Part shown: positions 1-9,436 of the stretch, piece by piece | Layout of the letters: each line of letters starts with the position of its first letter | Numbering within the stretch: the first letter of the stretch is position 1 | Assembly (NCBI GenBank): GCA_036924285.1 | Contig: JAYKYS010000008.1 | Location: forward strand, 23,297,001-23,361,000 | Origin: Asterella californica | Taxonomy: Eukaryota; Streptophyta; Marchantiopsida; Marchantiales; Aytoniaceae | DNA length: 64,000 nt | Direction: 5' to 3' | The notes under the pieces: generated by a model | What the model saw: only the letters and a program-made list of their open reading frames with translations | What the model was told of the DNA's origin: nothing | Database searches by the model: none | Program-made: the position numbers and the translations under genes

Positions 1-520
1 AACCTTTTGAACCACGCAGCACGGACAAGTTCCAGAAGAAGAACAAGGGCTTCAAGCAACAATGGGATGGAGGTGAGAAGGATCGGAAGGATTCTTCTGC
101 TCTGGCAACAAAGCGACAGCAAATAGGAGTAAAACGTAAGGGGCAAACACCTCAAAAGGACAATGGCGCTAAGTTTACTTACTACAACCGTGGTGAGGCG
201 GGCCATATTGCTAAGGGATGTACAAAACTTAAGGTTAGTAACTGTAGCATGAATGCATTTGTTGCGAAGGACTTGTTGGAGGGCCAGATGACTGTGACCT
301 TGAGAACCACGAAGAAGACGCCAGGATTGATGTTTCTACAAGCCAAGGTTGCTAATCGTGATGTTACTTTTCTTGTGGACACAGGAGCGACTCACTCCGT
401 CATAAATCCAAAGTTGGTGAAGAAGTTGGGCTTGTCTACCTCCAAGGCAGACAAGCCTATTCAGGTGCGCTTTGCCAAAGACAAGACGTACCAAACTTCT
501 GAAGTAGCCTTGGACGTACG
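1..520 (+). pseudogene. Gag-protease fragment, chromovirus-like (G family)
   Basis: The plus strand encodes the end of a Ty3/gypsy Gag, a zinc knuckle remnant and a retropepsin. The knuckle (about 175-225) reads YYNRGEAGHIAKGC, so two of the usual cysteines are replaced, by Tyr and Arg. The protease keeps the active-site motif LVDTGATHS (about 370-400). An intact frame runs from about 249 into unrelated sequence near 520, where homology to the equivalent segment of element H (58826-59077) ends. The first 27 bases match, on the opposite strand, the gag fragment at 6323-6349. The piece is therefore the same family but in the opposite orientation to the gag at 6322-23426. It continues off the left edge. 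Confidence 0.75.
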
Positions 521-540
521 ATTTGTACGACTTCTTCTTC

Positions 541-1014
541 CTAAGAAGTCGAGAGTACTTCTGGATCGTCAGATGAAGGTCCTGTGTCTGAAACGACACC
601 AGGAACAACACCGCTTCCTACCGCTAGCTCTCTATCTATCTCGCAAACTGAGAACTCTACGGTTGCTCTAACCTCCCTAAGCTCCCTAATTACCCGCTGG
701 CCTAGCCTAGCTACCCGGTTCTTAGCTGTAGTACCCTCCGCATCTGCAGCTAAGAACTCCTCTCTAACCTGGCGAAGAAATCCCAGTTCTTCGGCATCCA
801 TCTCCACGGCGAAGTAGTTCTTTAGTACCGGATCGATCCTACTCCGAAGTTGAACGTTCAGCTCCTCGGTCGAAGTCAGTCGTCTCCTCGAGTCCTCGAT
901 CTCCTTAGTCATTTCTGCAACCACGTCCTGAGCTCGATCTCTCTGAGTGCGCATCTCGTCCAGTTGCTTCTTCATCATAGAAAGTACCTTCTCATGATCT
1001 TTCTCCTGATCCAA
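541..1014 (-). pseudogene. Unrecognised coiled-coil protein, C-terminal fragment
   Basis: An open frame of 157 residues that I do not recognise. It is rich in Glu, Arg, Lys and Leu with heptad-like spacing over about residues 1-60, so a coiled coil is likely. The centre contains LRSRIDPVLKNYFA and then RVARLGQRVIRELREVRATV. The tail is Ser/Asp-rich with VVPGVVS near the end. A second copy lies at 52240-52700 on the plus strand and aligns over the whole length, including the stop codon context, although that copy is broken. In-frame sequence continues a few codons upstream of 1014 before a stop at about 1035, so the true N terminus is missing. Neighbours are a decayed D-element gag on one side and a gag-protease fragment on the other. 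This is probably a gene fragment caught among transposons, or captured by element D. No function is proposed. Confidence 0.5.
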
Positions 1015-1274
1015 CTTCTGCCGAAGAATAAGCTCATCTGCAACTCAATCGTTTCCATTCTGATTGACCGCTTCTATGTAGTTACGGACCGCGAAGAATC
1101 CATCGACATATCTGAAGGATTTTCTGAGGTCTTGGAGTCTTGGAGTCTTGTTGATGTCTTGTGTCTCCTTGGAGAGTAAAAACTCGTTCTAGGGGAAAAA
1201 GTTGAGTGGAGAAAAGACAAAAGTAAAGATCTTTTTGCTCTTATTGGTCCACTTTTGGACCAATGATATTCTAC
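1015..1274. other. Non-coding spacer with short hairpin
   Basis: No convincing coding signal. It holds a perfect 8-bp inverted repeat, attggtcc (1243-1250) and ggaccaat (1257-1264), around a 6-base loop. The repeated ttggagtc near 1130-1150 is a simple short duplication. It separates the coiled-coil fragment from the D-element gag. Confidence 0.4.
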
Positions 1275-3523
1275 CTATTCCTCGCGACGTTTCTGTGGTT
1301 TCTGGAAGCTTCGGAGGTCCATTCGCCAAACGAAGGGTATGGTTAGAGAGCTCTCGGCCGGGGCTACAATCTGGGCTGAAGCAGCAACAGGTTCAGCCAA
1401 ACTTCCAAGACGAACTCGTGTAGCAATTGTAGCACGAGCCAAATGTCTCCTTCTGAAATCACTATCAGTAGCTGGACTCTCCTCGCCAGCTTCCTCATCA
1501 TCGAACTCAATAGTGTTGGTATCAGCAACCAACGCTTCTTGCTGGTATCCCTTGTCATCAGCTTCTTGTCATCAGCACCTTTCCAAACTCTGCATCATTC
1601 ACAGAAGCTCCTACCACATCTATCATTTGGCTTTCTACCTGCTCGGACATCACCTGTCTCTTGCGCTTGATGATGTCGATGATCAGTTCGTGAAACTCCC
1701 TCTTTGCAATACCAAGAACTTCCCGAAGAGAAAACTTGATTCGCGCGTCTAGTATCCTCTGCTCCAAGATGCTCTTCATATCAGTAGAAGTTTCAATATC
1801 AGCTGCCAACTTGTAAGCCATTCCCTTCTCCTTCTCTTGGGCAATAAACCGCCTACCAGCAGTCGTTGGCTCCTGTTGGGATCTCTGCACGTCCTCCATA
1901 TGCAAGTGGAGGAGCTGCAGAAGTAGACGGGATGTCCTCAAGAAGAGCCGCTCGTCTCCTTGTGACCTTCGTCTATCCCCAGTCTCCTCAGGAACTCCAA
2001 TATCAAGTTCAGAGGCTTCTCGTCGCCTCTTTTCCTCCACAGAAGCATCCTGCCAATGAACGTGTCTATCTACATCCAAGAATGCTCTGATAGAAGCAGC
2101 ATCTACAGGATCTCCCCATCTTATGACCCTATGAATAGACTCGGCTCCTCTCTTCAGTATCTCAAAAGAAACTGGAGCCACACTCTTCTTAGCAGTCCTA
2201 TCTAGCAATGTAGGACTAGAAAAGACCTCAATATGCCCAGCATATACATCAGAATTTACCAGCGGTGCCATTAACGTAGTTGTTGTTGCAGCCGCAGCAA
2301 TCTGAGGTAGACTTCTCATGCCTCCTCGTCCAAACTGCGTGCTCAACGGCTCTCCAGTAGAAGAAAGGTGCAGCCTACCGTTCTGATAGCGAACCACACC
2401 ATCTCGCAAAGTAGCTGTGAGCTCTTGACAGTCTCCTCGGAAATGATCAGGACTGTCACACCACATACATCTATGAACCGGAGCTCCTCCTGGACGTGCA
2501 GCAGCAGGAGCCGGTGGTTGCTCTCTCTGCAATCCAGCTAACTCTACCTTCAGCTCTCGCATCTGCCGAATTAGGTCTTCAATCTGGTTCTGTTGACCAT
2601 GGTTCTCTGCAGGTCTCTGAACAGGTGTCCTTTGTGCCGGAGCTGGCACAACTGGCATCAAAGGAATTGCAACTGGGACAACAGGTCTGGGAGCAGGGGC
2701 CAAAGGCTGCTGTACTTGAGGAGCAGCTTAAGGTGGAGTGACCACTTCCGCATAAAGACCACTCTTCCCCTCCTCTGTCTTGTCAGTACAACCACAGCAT
2801 CCTCAGCTCTCCCCCAATCCATAGTAACACCTCTCTCAGCAGATCGATCGGTCAACATAAAGCACAACCGATCTGCCGCAGCATCATCGGTAGTTTGTAG
2901 GAAAAGCTCTGTTCTCCTATCATCTAGGATTATTCGCTCTAGAGTTGAAAGTTGCCGGTATCTCCGATCAAACTCTCTCAGCAACTCACTCAGGCTCATC
3001 ATACGACCAGGTTGCTGCTCAACCCAGTCTAGAAATGTCCTTCTAGTAACTCTCTCTGAATCCTCCTCAAGAAACTCCTCTCGAAGAGATCGCTCAAAAC
3101 TCATCCAGATTCTAAGATTTCTTCTCTATACATCCCTAACTTGGTCTCGCAACTCAGGAATGACAGCTAACTCAAAACTTGCTATCATCTCAGCATCAGT
3201 AACCATAACCAGCTCCATCTCTCCTCTATACTCACGCAGATATCTAGAAATATCTCTACCTTCAAACCTTCCACATTTGTTCACAATAGCTTGCAAAGCC
3301 TTGGTGGACTTTAACTCACCCCCTCCAACGATCGATGTTGTTGGACCAGGGCCGCAAGCGTCTTCAGGATCTCAGCCGTATCCAGACCAGGTACAGAGGT
3401 CGTTGCAGTCACATGTGCTACAGAAGGTGCTGCAGTAGACGTAGATGCAGCAGCCGCAGAAGTAGCAACAGTAGCGCTCTTGCGATCCATCTTCTCTCCT
3501 TGTAGTAAACTCAACCTCCTCAA
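1275..3523 (-). pseudogene. Element D gag and start of protease region
   Basis: Decayed Gag of a Ty3/gypsy element related to element B. Reading leftwards on the minus strand, the N terminus (Ala/Thr/Ser-rich, likely start MDRKSATV near 3490) is followed by the conserved Gag block with LDWVEQQPGR and LLREFDRRY (about 2850-3080). Then comes a zinc knuckle HRCMWCDSPDHFRGDC (C-x2-C-x4-H-x4-C, about 2430-2480), and a block equivalent to B's IAKREFHE..IDIIKRK (about 1640-1700). Frames change near 3110-3310 and 2700, and there is a stop at 1558. The sequence then follows B as far as about 1380, just before the protease active site, and diverges. Its 5' LTR lies immediately to the right. No RT or integrase of D is visible, so the element is truncated or rearranged here. 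Confidence 0.8.
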
Positions 3524-3539
3524 TCAATCACCCCAAGAG

Positions 3540-3557
3540 CTCTCAATGGAAGCACCA
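3540..3557 (-). other. Element D primer-binding site
   Basis: Two bases inside the D LTR, the minus strand reads TGGTGCTTCCATTGAGAG. It begins with TGG, as expected for pairing with a tRNA CCA end. I cannot assign the tRNA with confidence. It differs from the Trp-type site used by B and F, although the gag sequences are related. Confidence 0.55.
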
Positions 3558-3559
3558 GA

Positions 3560-6321
3560 TGTCGTGTTGAGAGTCTTCATGGGAAAGGCGGAACCTTCTA
3601 GCTGTGATATGATCTTGGAGGCTGTGTTCAGTCTACTCAGGGAAGCGTTGGGCTTCTGATTCTGATGGATTACTCAAGGAATATGTTTCTCAGGTTACAA
3701 CAGAGCACTATGAACATTCATACAGGTCTGTATGAACCTCTAAGTCAATCAGAAGGCAAAGTTCGGGTCTAACTAATAGTAATAGGATCAGGCGGTGAAC
3801 CTTAACATTCAAGGAGAGAAACACTATGATGGTTCAGACTCCTAACTTTCTCCTACATGTAAAAGAGGCTCCACTGAGCATACACACGAAGTTTCAGCTT
3901 GAGATCAAATTCTGACACTGAGATATGGATAGGAAAGTTCTGATCAAAGATATTACAGCAATTTCTAGTACTCAGCCAGCTATCTCAACCTATAACAGAA
4001 GATTGGCTCTATCACTTTCAAAGATTCTTACAAGATATGGAGTCTACAGGATGCTGAACGTTCTTGTAAACTTGGGACTCTTGATTGTACACAGAACTCC
4101 AGATCTCGCTCTCTGAAGTTGCTGCTCCAGATTGAGAGCTTTTCAGACCCCCTCAGCTTCAGCGCTGTCGGAGTGTAATCCGTCTACCTAGGAAAGCACC
4201 GGGCTTCTGGCTGTGGTTGTTCACTCAAGAGGTTGGCTTTCAGGTCACAATAGGGCTATAAACACTCACACAGATGTTTAAGATCTAGTAATATGCTCAG
4301 AGAGCGAAATTCAGGTCTAGCTGGCAGTAATAGGACCCGGCGGTGAACTTTGACACTCACGGAGAAGAAAAGTATGAAGGTTTAGACTTCCAAACTTCCC
4401 CTACATGCAAATGAGGTACTACTGAACTCACAGGCGAAATTTCAGCCTGAGATCAAATTCTGACACGGAGATATGAACAGAAAAGTTTTGAGCAAGAAAA
4501 CTACGGCAATTTCTGGTACCTAGCTGGCTATTTCAACCTATAACAGGAGTTTGGCTCGATCAATTTCAAAGTTTCTTACAGGATTTGCAGTCTACAGGGT
4601 GCTGAACATCCCTGTGAAGTTGGGACTCCTGAATGTTCACAGAACTGCAGATCTCCTCCTCTGAAGTCGCTGCTCTAGATTAAGAGCTTTTCAGACCCCC
4701 TCAGCTTCAGCGGCCGCCCTGAATTACTCAGTTGCTCAATCGATATGAAACTTTTTGTGAAATCGTAGCCCTGCTGGCGGAGAACACAACCTCGAAGTTT
4801 TGAAGCAATTTCCTCAAATCTGCTGCGAATGACACTGAAAACCCTAAATCCAACCAAAATGATTCAATTCTAGCACAATCCGAACTTCAATTGCTCATAA
4901 CTCCGTCTTTATTGACTCAAATCGATCGAAATTTTCACTGGAAGTGCTTGGCATGACGAGAGCTCTCTCCCTGTGCTCTCAGATTTCCCAGATCCCTCAC
5001 CAAATGCTCGAACTCTACTCTAGAGCGCTGTTTCTAAATTTAGAGTTTAACAAAAGACAAAAACGGACCAATGGGAGTTCATAGCTCCACTTGGTTGTCC
5101 TTTAGTACTCTAAACCACGTGGCAACTTAGTTTTACTCATAGGCTACCACGTCAAGCCCCCTAGAGTGCCAGCGTAAAACTTAAATTACTTAAAACGACA
5201 CGCAGCCCCGAAAAATAACTTAAATCAGCTAGAAAGCGTGCATGGGCGACACGCAAATACAACCCATGAGCTTAAGCCCTATCAACATGGTGATCAACCT
5301 ACTAAGACTCAAAATAGTGTTAACACCGTATGCAAAGGTGTCAAACATATACATAAATGACTAGGAGTAATAAGAGCTAACTTCTAGAACTATTTAACTC
5401 AAGCGTCGGAGTAGAAATATAACATGTAGCCGCCAAGTAGCGCGACAGCGCCCTGAATTACTCAGTCACTCAAATGATATGAAAAGTTTTGGACAGTCAT
5501 AGCCCGGCTGACAGTGAAAGCAACCTCGAAGTTTTGAAGCGATTTCCTCAATTCTGCTGGAATTGACACTGAAAACCCCAAAATCAACAAAAGTGCAGCA
5601 GTTTTGGCACAATCCGAACTTCAATTGGGCATAACTCCTTGTTTATTGATCCAAATTGATCAAGAATTTCACAGACAGTGCTTGGCTCGACGAACTCTAT
5701 CTCCCTGTGGTCTCAGATTTCGCAGTGCCCTCACCAATTGCCCGAAATCCTCTTTAGAGTTCTGTTTCTAAGTTTAGAGTTACACAAAAGATAAAAATGA
5801 ACCAATGAGAGTTCATAGCTCCATTTAGTTGTCATTTTGTGCCTTAAACCATGTGGTAACTTAAATCCACTCAAAGGCTACCACGTCAAGTCCCTAAAGT
5901 GCCAGCGTATAACCTAAACTACCTAAAACGACACATAGTCCTGAAAGTAAACTAAAACCAGCTAAAAGCGTGCATGGGCAACACGTAAGTACAACCCACG
6001 AGCTTAAACCCTATCTACATGGTAAATCTAAATCATGTACATTGAATATCATAGATAAGTATGAATTCACTTGCACAAGCGCACGAATGCTTGATTAAGA
6101 TAAATAGCATACTACCAACCTACTAGGACCCAAAATATATGACTGAGTTAACACCATATGCAAAAGGTGTCAAACATAAGCATAAAAGACTAAGAACAGT
6201 ACAGAGCTAACTTCTAAGGCTACTAAACTTCAAGTGTCGGAGTAGAAGTAACATGCGCCAAGTAACGCGACAATAGTGATCAGTGAATCATTTACTATGT
6301 CAAATGATTCACATCACGACA
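3560..6321 (-). mobile_element. Element D 5' LTR, interrupted by a solo LTR
   Basis: The LTR starts TGTCGTGTTG and ends CATCACGACA, giving TGTCG...CGACA termini. Without the nested solo LTR it is about 1.48 kb. It is alignable, with many differences, to the B LTR along most of its length and to the reverse complement of the solo LTR at 23936-25261, which shares both termini. The gag of D lies immediately left on the minus strand, so this is the 5' LTR of a minus-strand element. On the right it abuts gag sequence of element G, showing that D landed in that gag. The other LTR is outside the window or lost. Confidence 0.8.
4166..5447. mobile_element. Solo B-type LTR nested in the D LTR
   Basis: The sequence starts TGTCGGAGTG and ends AGCGCGACA, exactly as the LTRs of element B do, and follows them throughout its 1282 bp with moderate divergence. 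It is flanked on both sides by gcgc (4162-4165 and 5448-5451). Removing it and one gcgc restores a continuous D LTR. No internal region is present, so this is a solo LTR left by LTR-LTR recombination. Confidence 0.88.
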
Positions 6322-6498
6322 TGTCCGTGCTGCGTGGTTCAAAAGGTTTCTGCTGTTGGGCTTCATCGTCCCCAATTCGCTCCGCTAGCTTCAAAAGTTC
6401 GGCACATGTCTCAAGTAGCTTCGGCATCCGAAAGAGAGCATTCTCCAAGCTGGACTTGAGTCCCCCAATGAATATACATATTTTGGTCTCCTCAGTCT
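6322..6498 (-). pseudogene. Element G gag, third segment
   Basis: The minus strand encodes a mid-to-late Gag block, KICIFIGGLKSSLENALFR, followed by AERIGDDEAQQQKPFEPRSTD. This is the region that in chromovirus-type Gag precedes the zinc knuckle. It is bounded on the right by the first base of the A1 LTR and on the left by the D LTR. The upstream Gag portions lie at 14104-14124 and 22846-23426 in the same orientation and the right order. The continuation after RSTD is not in this position; a similar sequence at 1-520 runs on the other strand. Confidence 0.72.
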
Positions 6499-7411
6499 TG
6501 TAACGACCTATGTTACACATAGGAAGTTTGTCTATTAGTAAGGTATTTAGTTATAACTAAGTGTTGAGAATGTTTATTTGCTGCCAAAGTACTTTAAGGA
6601 GGTATCAAGTTAGTCATGACTAGCTAAAAGTTAGTTATGGTTAAACTTAGCTGTACTTTTGGCAGAATTCAGATATTTCCTAAAGAGTGAGCACTACTAT
6701 CTTGTCCTCTTGTATAAAAGGTAGAAAGGAAGTGGAAAGTATCCCTTATCTCCTTTTTGACTTGATATTAGTGGTTGGATTAAAGTTGTGGACTTTGTGA
6801 GCATTAAAAACAAGAAGAGATTCCACATGTTTCTTCTTTAGTGGGTCCTAGTGTAGAAGGGGGTGGAAATTCGAGATTCCTTGAGAATATTTCAGAATCC
6901 TTTTAGAAGTTGTTGACTTTGAAGGAATAAGCCCATGTGAAAAAGTAAGAAGCCCATGTGATTAATGCTTTTACCTTAAGTAATATCTTAGTAAGACCCG
7001 GTAAAAGTAGTTACGGCTGAGTTACCGAAGGGTACCAAAATAAAAACCTAGAATGTATAAATAGAGGAGTAGAGAAGAGCTCTTCATCCTTGTTTTCATA
7101 TTGTCGTAATACAACTTGAGTAATATAGAGAGTGTGAGATATTTTTAGCATGTGAGAACTTGAGAGACGTCGTTAGAATGAAGGATTTTAGTTGATGTGT
7201 TTAAAAAGATTTTTAGTTGATAAGTTTGTGGGTATATGAATGAGTGAACTTAGCATTTTTCTCTTCAAGATTCATGGTATGCTTCCATCAAAGCCATCAG
7301 AGGTGACCCTTGAGTGAGAGACAAGCCCGACATTTGCAGATTCATCGGTGACGATCGTGGAGGTTGAGAGATCGGGGGGTAGTTGATCGATGAGATCGTG
7401 GAGGGTTTACA
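6499..7411 (+). repeat. A1 5' LTR
   Basis: Starts TGTAACGACC and ends GGGTTTACA, with TGTAA...TTACA termini. It matches the 3' LTR at 13199 and, reversed, the LTRs of A2 and A3. It contains a TATA box and a G-tract of 6 near the 3' end that varies in length among copies. Confidence 0.92.
7056..7064 (+). promoter_or_regulatory. TATA box in A1 5' LTR
   Basis: The sequence tataaatag lies about 350 bp before the LTR end and is kept in all family-A LTRs seen here (for example 34789-34797 and 44238-44246 on the minus strand). It is the likely RNA polymerase II core promoter of the element. The start site itself cannot be read. Confidence 0.6.
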
Positions 7412-7415
7412 TTTT

Positions 7416-7434
7416 TGGTTCCGTTGCCGGGACC
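7416..7434 (+). other. A1 primer-binding site, tRNA-Glu type
   Basis: Four bases after the LTR comes TGGTTCCGTTGCCGGGACC. From memory, the complement of the 3' end of plant nuclear tRNA-Glu plus CCA is the same except for the last base. The same site sits next to the 5' LTRs of A2 and A3. Confidence 0.72.
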
Positions 7435-8292
7435 TCACTTGAAGGGATCATTGAAAATGTTTAGAGTTCATTTCTATATTAGACAAAAAGAGATTATGAA
7501 AGAACACATGGAGAGAACGTTGGGAGGAGAGAGAGAGATAACGCGATGTTAGCAACATTAGAACCTTTCGTGTATCCCGTAGTGATATATGATGCGTTCT
7601 AAGTCATTCTTTACATCTTGTTCACTTAGAAAGAGTTTGAGGAGAGGGTGCAACAAGAGTTGTAGAGAAAAGAGGAAAGAAAAGTTATTAGAGGAGAGAA
7701 ATTTTTTGAGTTTAAAAATTCTGCTCTCTGGAAAATTTGTACAGTTGCTGTCAACTTTTCTGTGAATTTTATTTTCCTGAAAAACTTTCCAGTGTTTTAG
7801 ATTGGCTAATAACCTATCTAGGACAAAAGAAATCATAGGAAAAGGTGGTCTAGAGAAAGAGCAATGAATTTTCAAAGTTGAGGGGGTTTATTCGTGAGAG
7901 TTGAGGAATTCTGTTCTCTGGAAAAAGTTTACAGTCAGTGTCAGATTTTCTGTGAATTTTATTTTCCTGAGAAACTTTCCAGTGTTTTAGAGTGGCTGAT
8001 AAGCTATCCAAGAAAAAAGAAATCATGAGAAGATGAGGTCTGAAGAGGGAGAAAGAATTTTTCAAAGTGGAGGGGGTTGACAACCATGAGGGAAGTGAAA
8101 ATATACAAATTTCAGTTCTCTGAAAATTTGTACAGTCATCACCATCTCTTTTGATTAGGGAAGTTTCTGTTGAAAATTCATGATTTCGTAGCTTGGAGGT
8201 TGAGCTAATGGAGACCACAAAAATCTTAGAGAGATCTCTTACCAACTAAGAGATATACGTTTCGGCATACAAGGAGGTCTTGACGATACATC
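7435..8292 (+). repeat. A1 leader with imperfect ~190-bp tandem repeats
   Basis: Untranslated leader between PBS and the first ORF. A unit beginning attctgctctctgg recurs at about 7719, 7908 and (degenerate, partial) 8109, so the spacing is about 190-200 bp. Each full unit contains the block ctgtgaattttattttcctg. The equivalent leaders of A2 and A3 carry the same repeats. A role in packaging, dimerisation or translation control is possible but only inferred. Confidence 0.65.
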
Positions 8293-8610
8293 ATGGGGAA
8301 TCCAATTCGAGTGCCAAGGTTGAAAAAGAGACGTTTGGGAGTTAGAACGGAGACGGAAAGGCCAACATTAAGTATAGAGGCGTTGCGATCAAGCATCTAT
8401 TGCAGTTGGGGTGCCATTTTTGCTTTATACAAAGAAGCTTCTGCGAGCATCGGCGCAGATGTGAAGAAAGTTGAGTTCAAAGTATCATTCACTGTGGAGG
8501 CCACGAATGCTCCTGACGAAGTAGAGTGTGACACTTACAAAAGTGACTTTAAGATGTCTGCTAGGATCAGTACAGATGATGGTCATGAGGATATTATCAT
8601 GGACTCTTAA
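8293..8610 (+). CDS. ORF0a: small unknown protein upstream of gag (A1)
   Basis: The frame encodes 105 residues from ATG (MGNPIR) to TAA. The N terminus is basic (KKRR at residues 11-14), the middle is mixed helix-like (SIEALRSSIYCSWGAIFALY) and the C-terminal half looks strand-rich and acidic. I recognise no family. Homologous frames of identical length occur at the same place in A2 and A3. The copies differ at about 30 percent of residues, many conservative (K/R, D/E, S/T), yet none has a stop or frameshift. In contrast, gag and pol of every copy are broken. This is good evidence that it is, or recently was, a real protein. It precedes ORF0b and gag on the same transcript. Confidence 0.75.
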   Translation: MGNPIRVPRLKKRRLGVRTETERPTLSIEALRSSIYCSWGAIFALYKEASASIGADVKKVEFKVSFTVEATNAPDEVECDTYKSDFKMSARISTDDGHEDIIMDS

Positions 8611-8746
8611 TTTTAGATTGGATTTTAATTCGTGTATAGCATGTAATACACGATTTTCAGTATAAAGCTCGAAAGAGTTAAGAAAGTGATGTAGAGTTAT
8701 TTTCTTCAAAGATATTTTGTCCACTTAATGGTTGAGAAGGTGCAAC

Positions 8747-9223
8747 ATGAGTGGAAGTTCAAAAGATTGGAAAGTTAGACTTAGAAACCTTCCTCAAGGT
8801 TTAGATGTCATAGTAAGCGTCGGAGAGAGCTCGAAAGAGATTATCGTTGAGTTTGAGAACCCTAGTACAAAACCTCAAGTAGAGTCTCCGAGGAGAAGAG
8901 TAGAAACCGACTTGTGGTGTTATTTCTGTAGAGGGTTGGTACACAAAGTAGTGAATTGTCCAACTAGAATCAGAACCGAGAGAGCTAAAGGGAAGCGGGA
9001 GTTTACTGATTTAAGTCTTCGAGTGGGTCCATCGTCACCAGCGCCAATTCATCTTCTAGGAGAAGATCCTTGTCCAAGTTGTGGAGTGGGTGATCTATCA
9101 AGGGGACACAAGTGCGTCGATGTGGCCGCCCTACTTACGTCAATAGTCAAGAAGTTGGACGAGACTCAAAGAGCTGAGACGGAGAAGTTGTCGACTTCAA
9201 AAGAGGACTCGGCTGAGTTGTGA
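8747..9223 (+). CDS. ORF0b: zinc-knuckle protein upstream of gag (A1)
   Basis: The ATG giving MSGSSKDW is the best start, conserved in A2 and A3, with 158 residues. The N-terminal third is basic. A knuckle CYFCRGLVHKVVNC (C-x2-C-x4-H-x4-C) occurs near residues 58-71, and a second cysteine cluster CPSCGVGDLSRGHKC near residues 110-125. The C terminus is acidic and Ser-rich. In A1 a knuckle glycine is Val, whereas A2 and A3 have the usual Gly. The knuckle suggests nucleic-acid binding, as in Gag nucleocapsid, but this is a separate ORF and Gag has its own knuckle. It is in the same frame as gag but ends 213 nt before the gag ATG. Open in all three copies. Confidence 0.75.
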   Translation: MSGSSKDWKVRLRNLPQGLDVIVSVGESSKEIIVEFENPSTKPQVESPRRRVETDLWCYFCRGLVHKVVNCPTRIRTERAKGKREFTDLSLRVGPSSPAPIHLLGEDPCPSCGVGDLSRGHKCVDVAALLTSIVKKLDETQRAETEKLSTSKEDSAEL

Positions 9224-9436
9224 TGGAGATCGTCATTCGGATGGTGGAGAAGACGGTGATGCGACTCAGACTCATGATTACCTTGGGAGAAGAGATGGCA
9301 CAAGAGGTGTTGTTACAACCATTTCCTTTCATTTTACCTATGGTAGATTATTCGCGAATGGAATTGGTGATGTTCGTACTCTTTTAGCGAGTAGTTATTG
9401 CACAAAAATTAGAAGGGTAGAAAGAATAGTTATAAG

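Noticed and set aside
2593..3438. 281-residue plus-strand frame
   Set aside because: It is opposite the D gag, whose minus-strand frame has a zinc knuckle and homology to B gag. No domain is seen in the plus-strand frame.
7850..8245. 131-residue frame antisense to the family-A leader, also at 43043-43438
   Set aside because: It covers the tandem-repeat leader, is shorter in A2, and has low-complexity composition; judged a by-product of the repeats.
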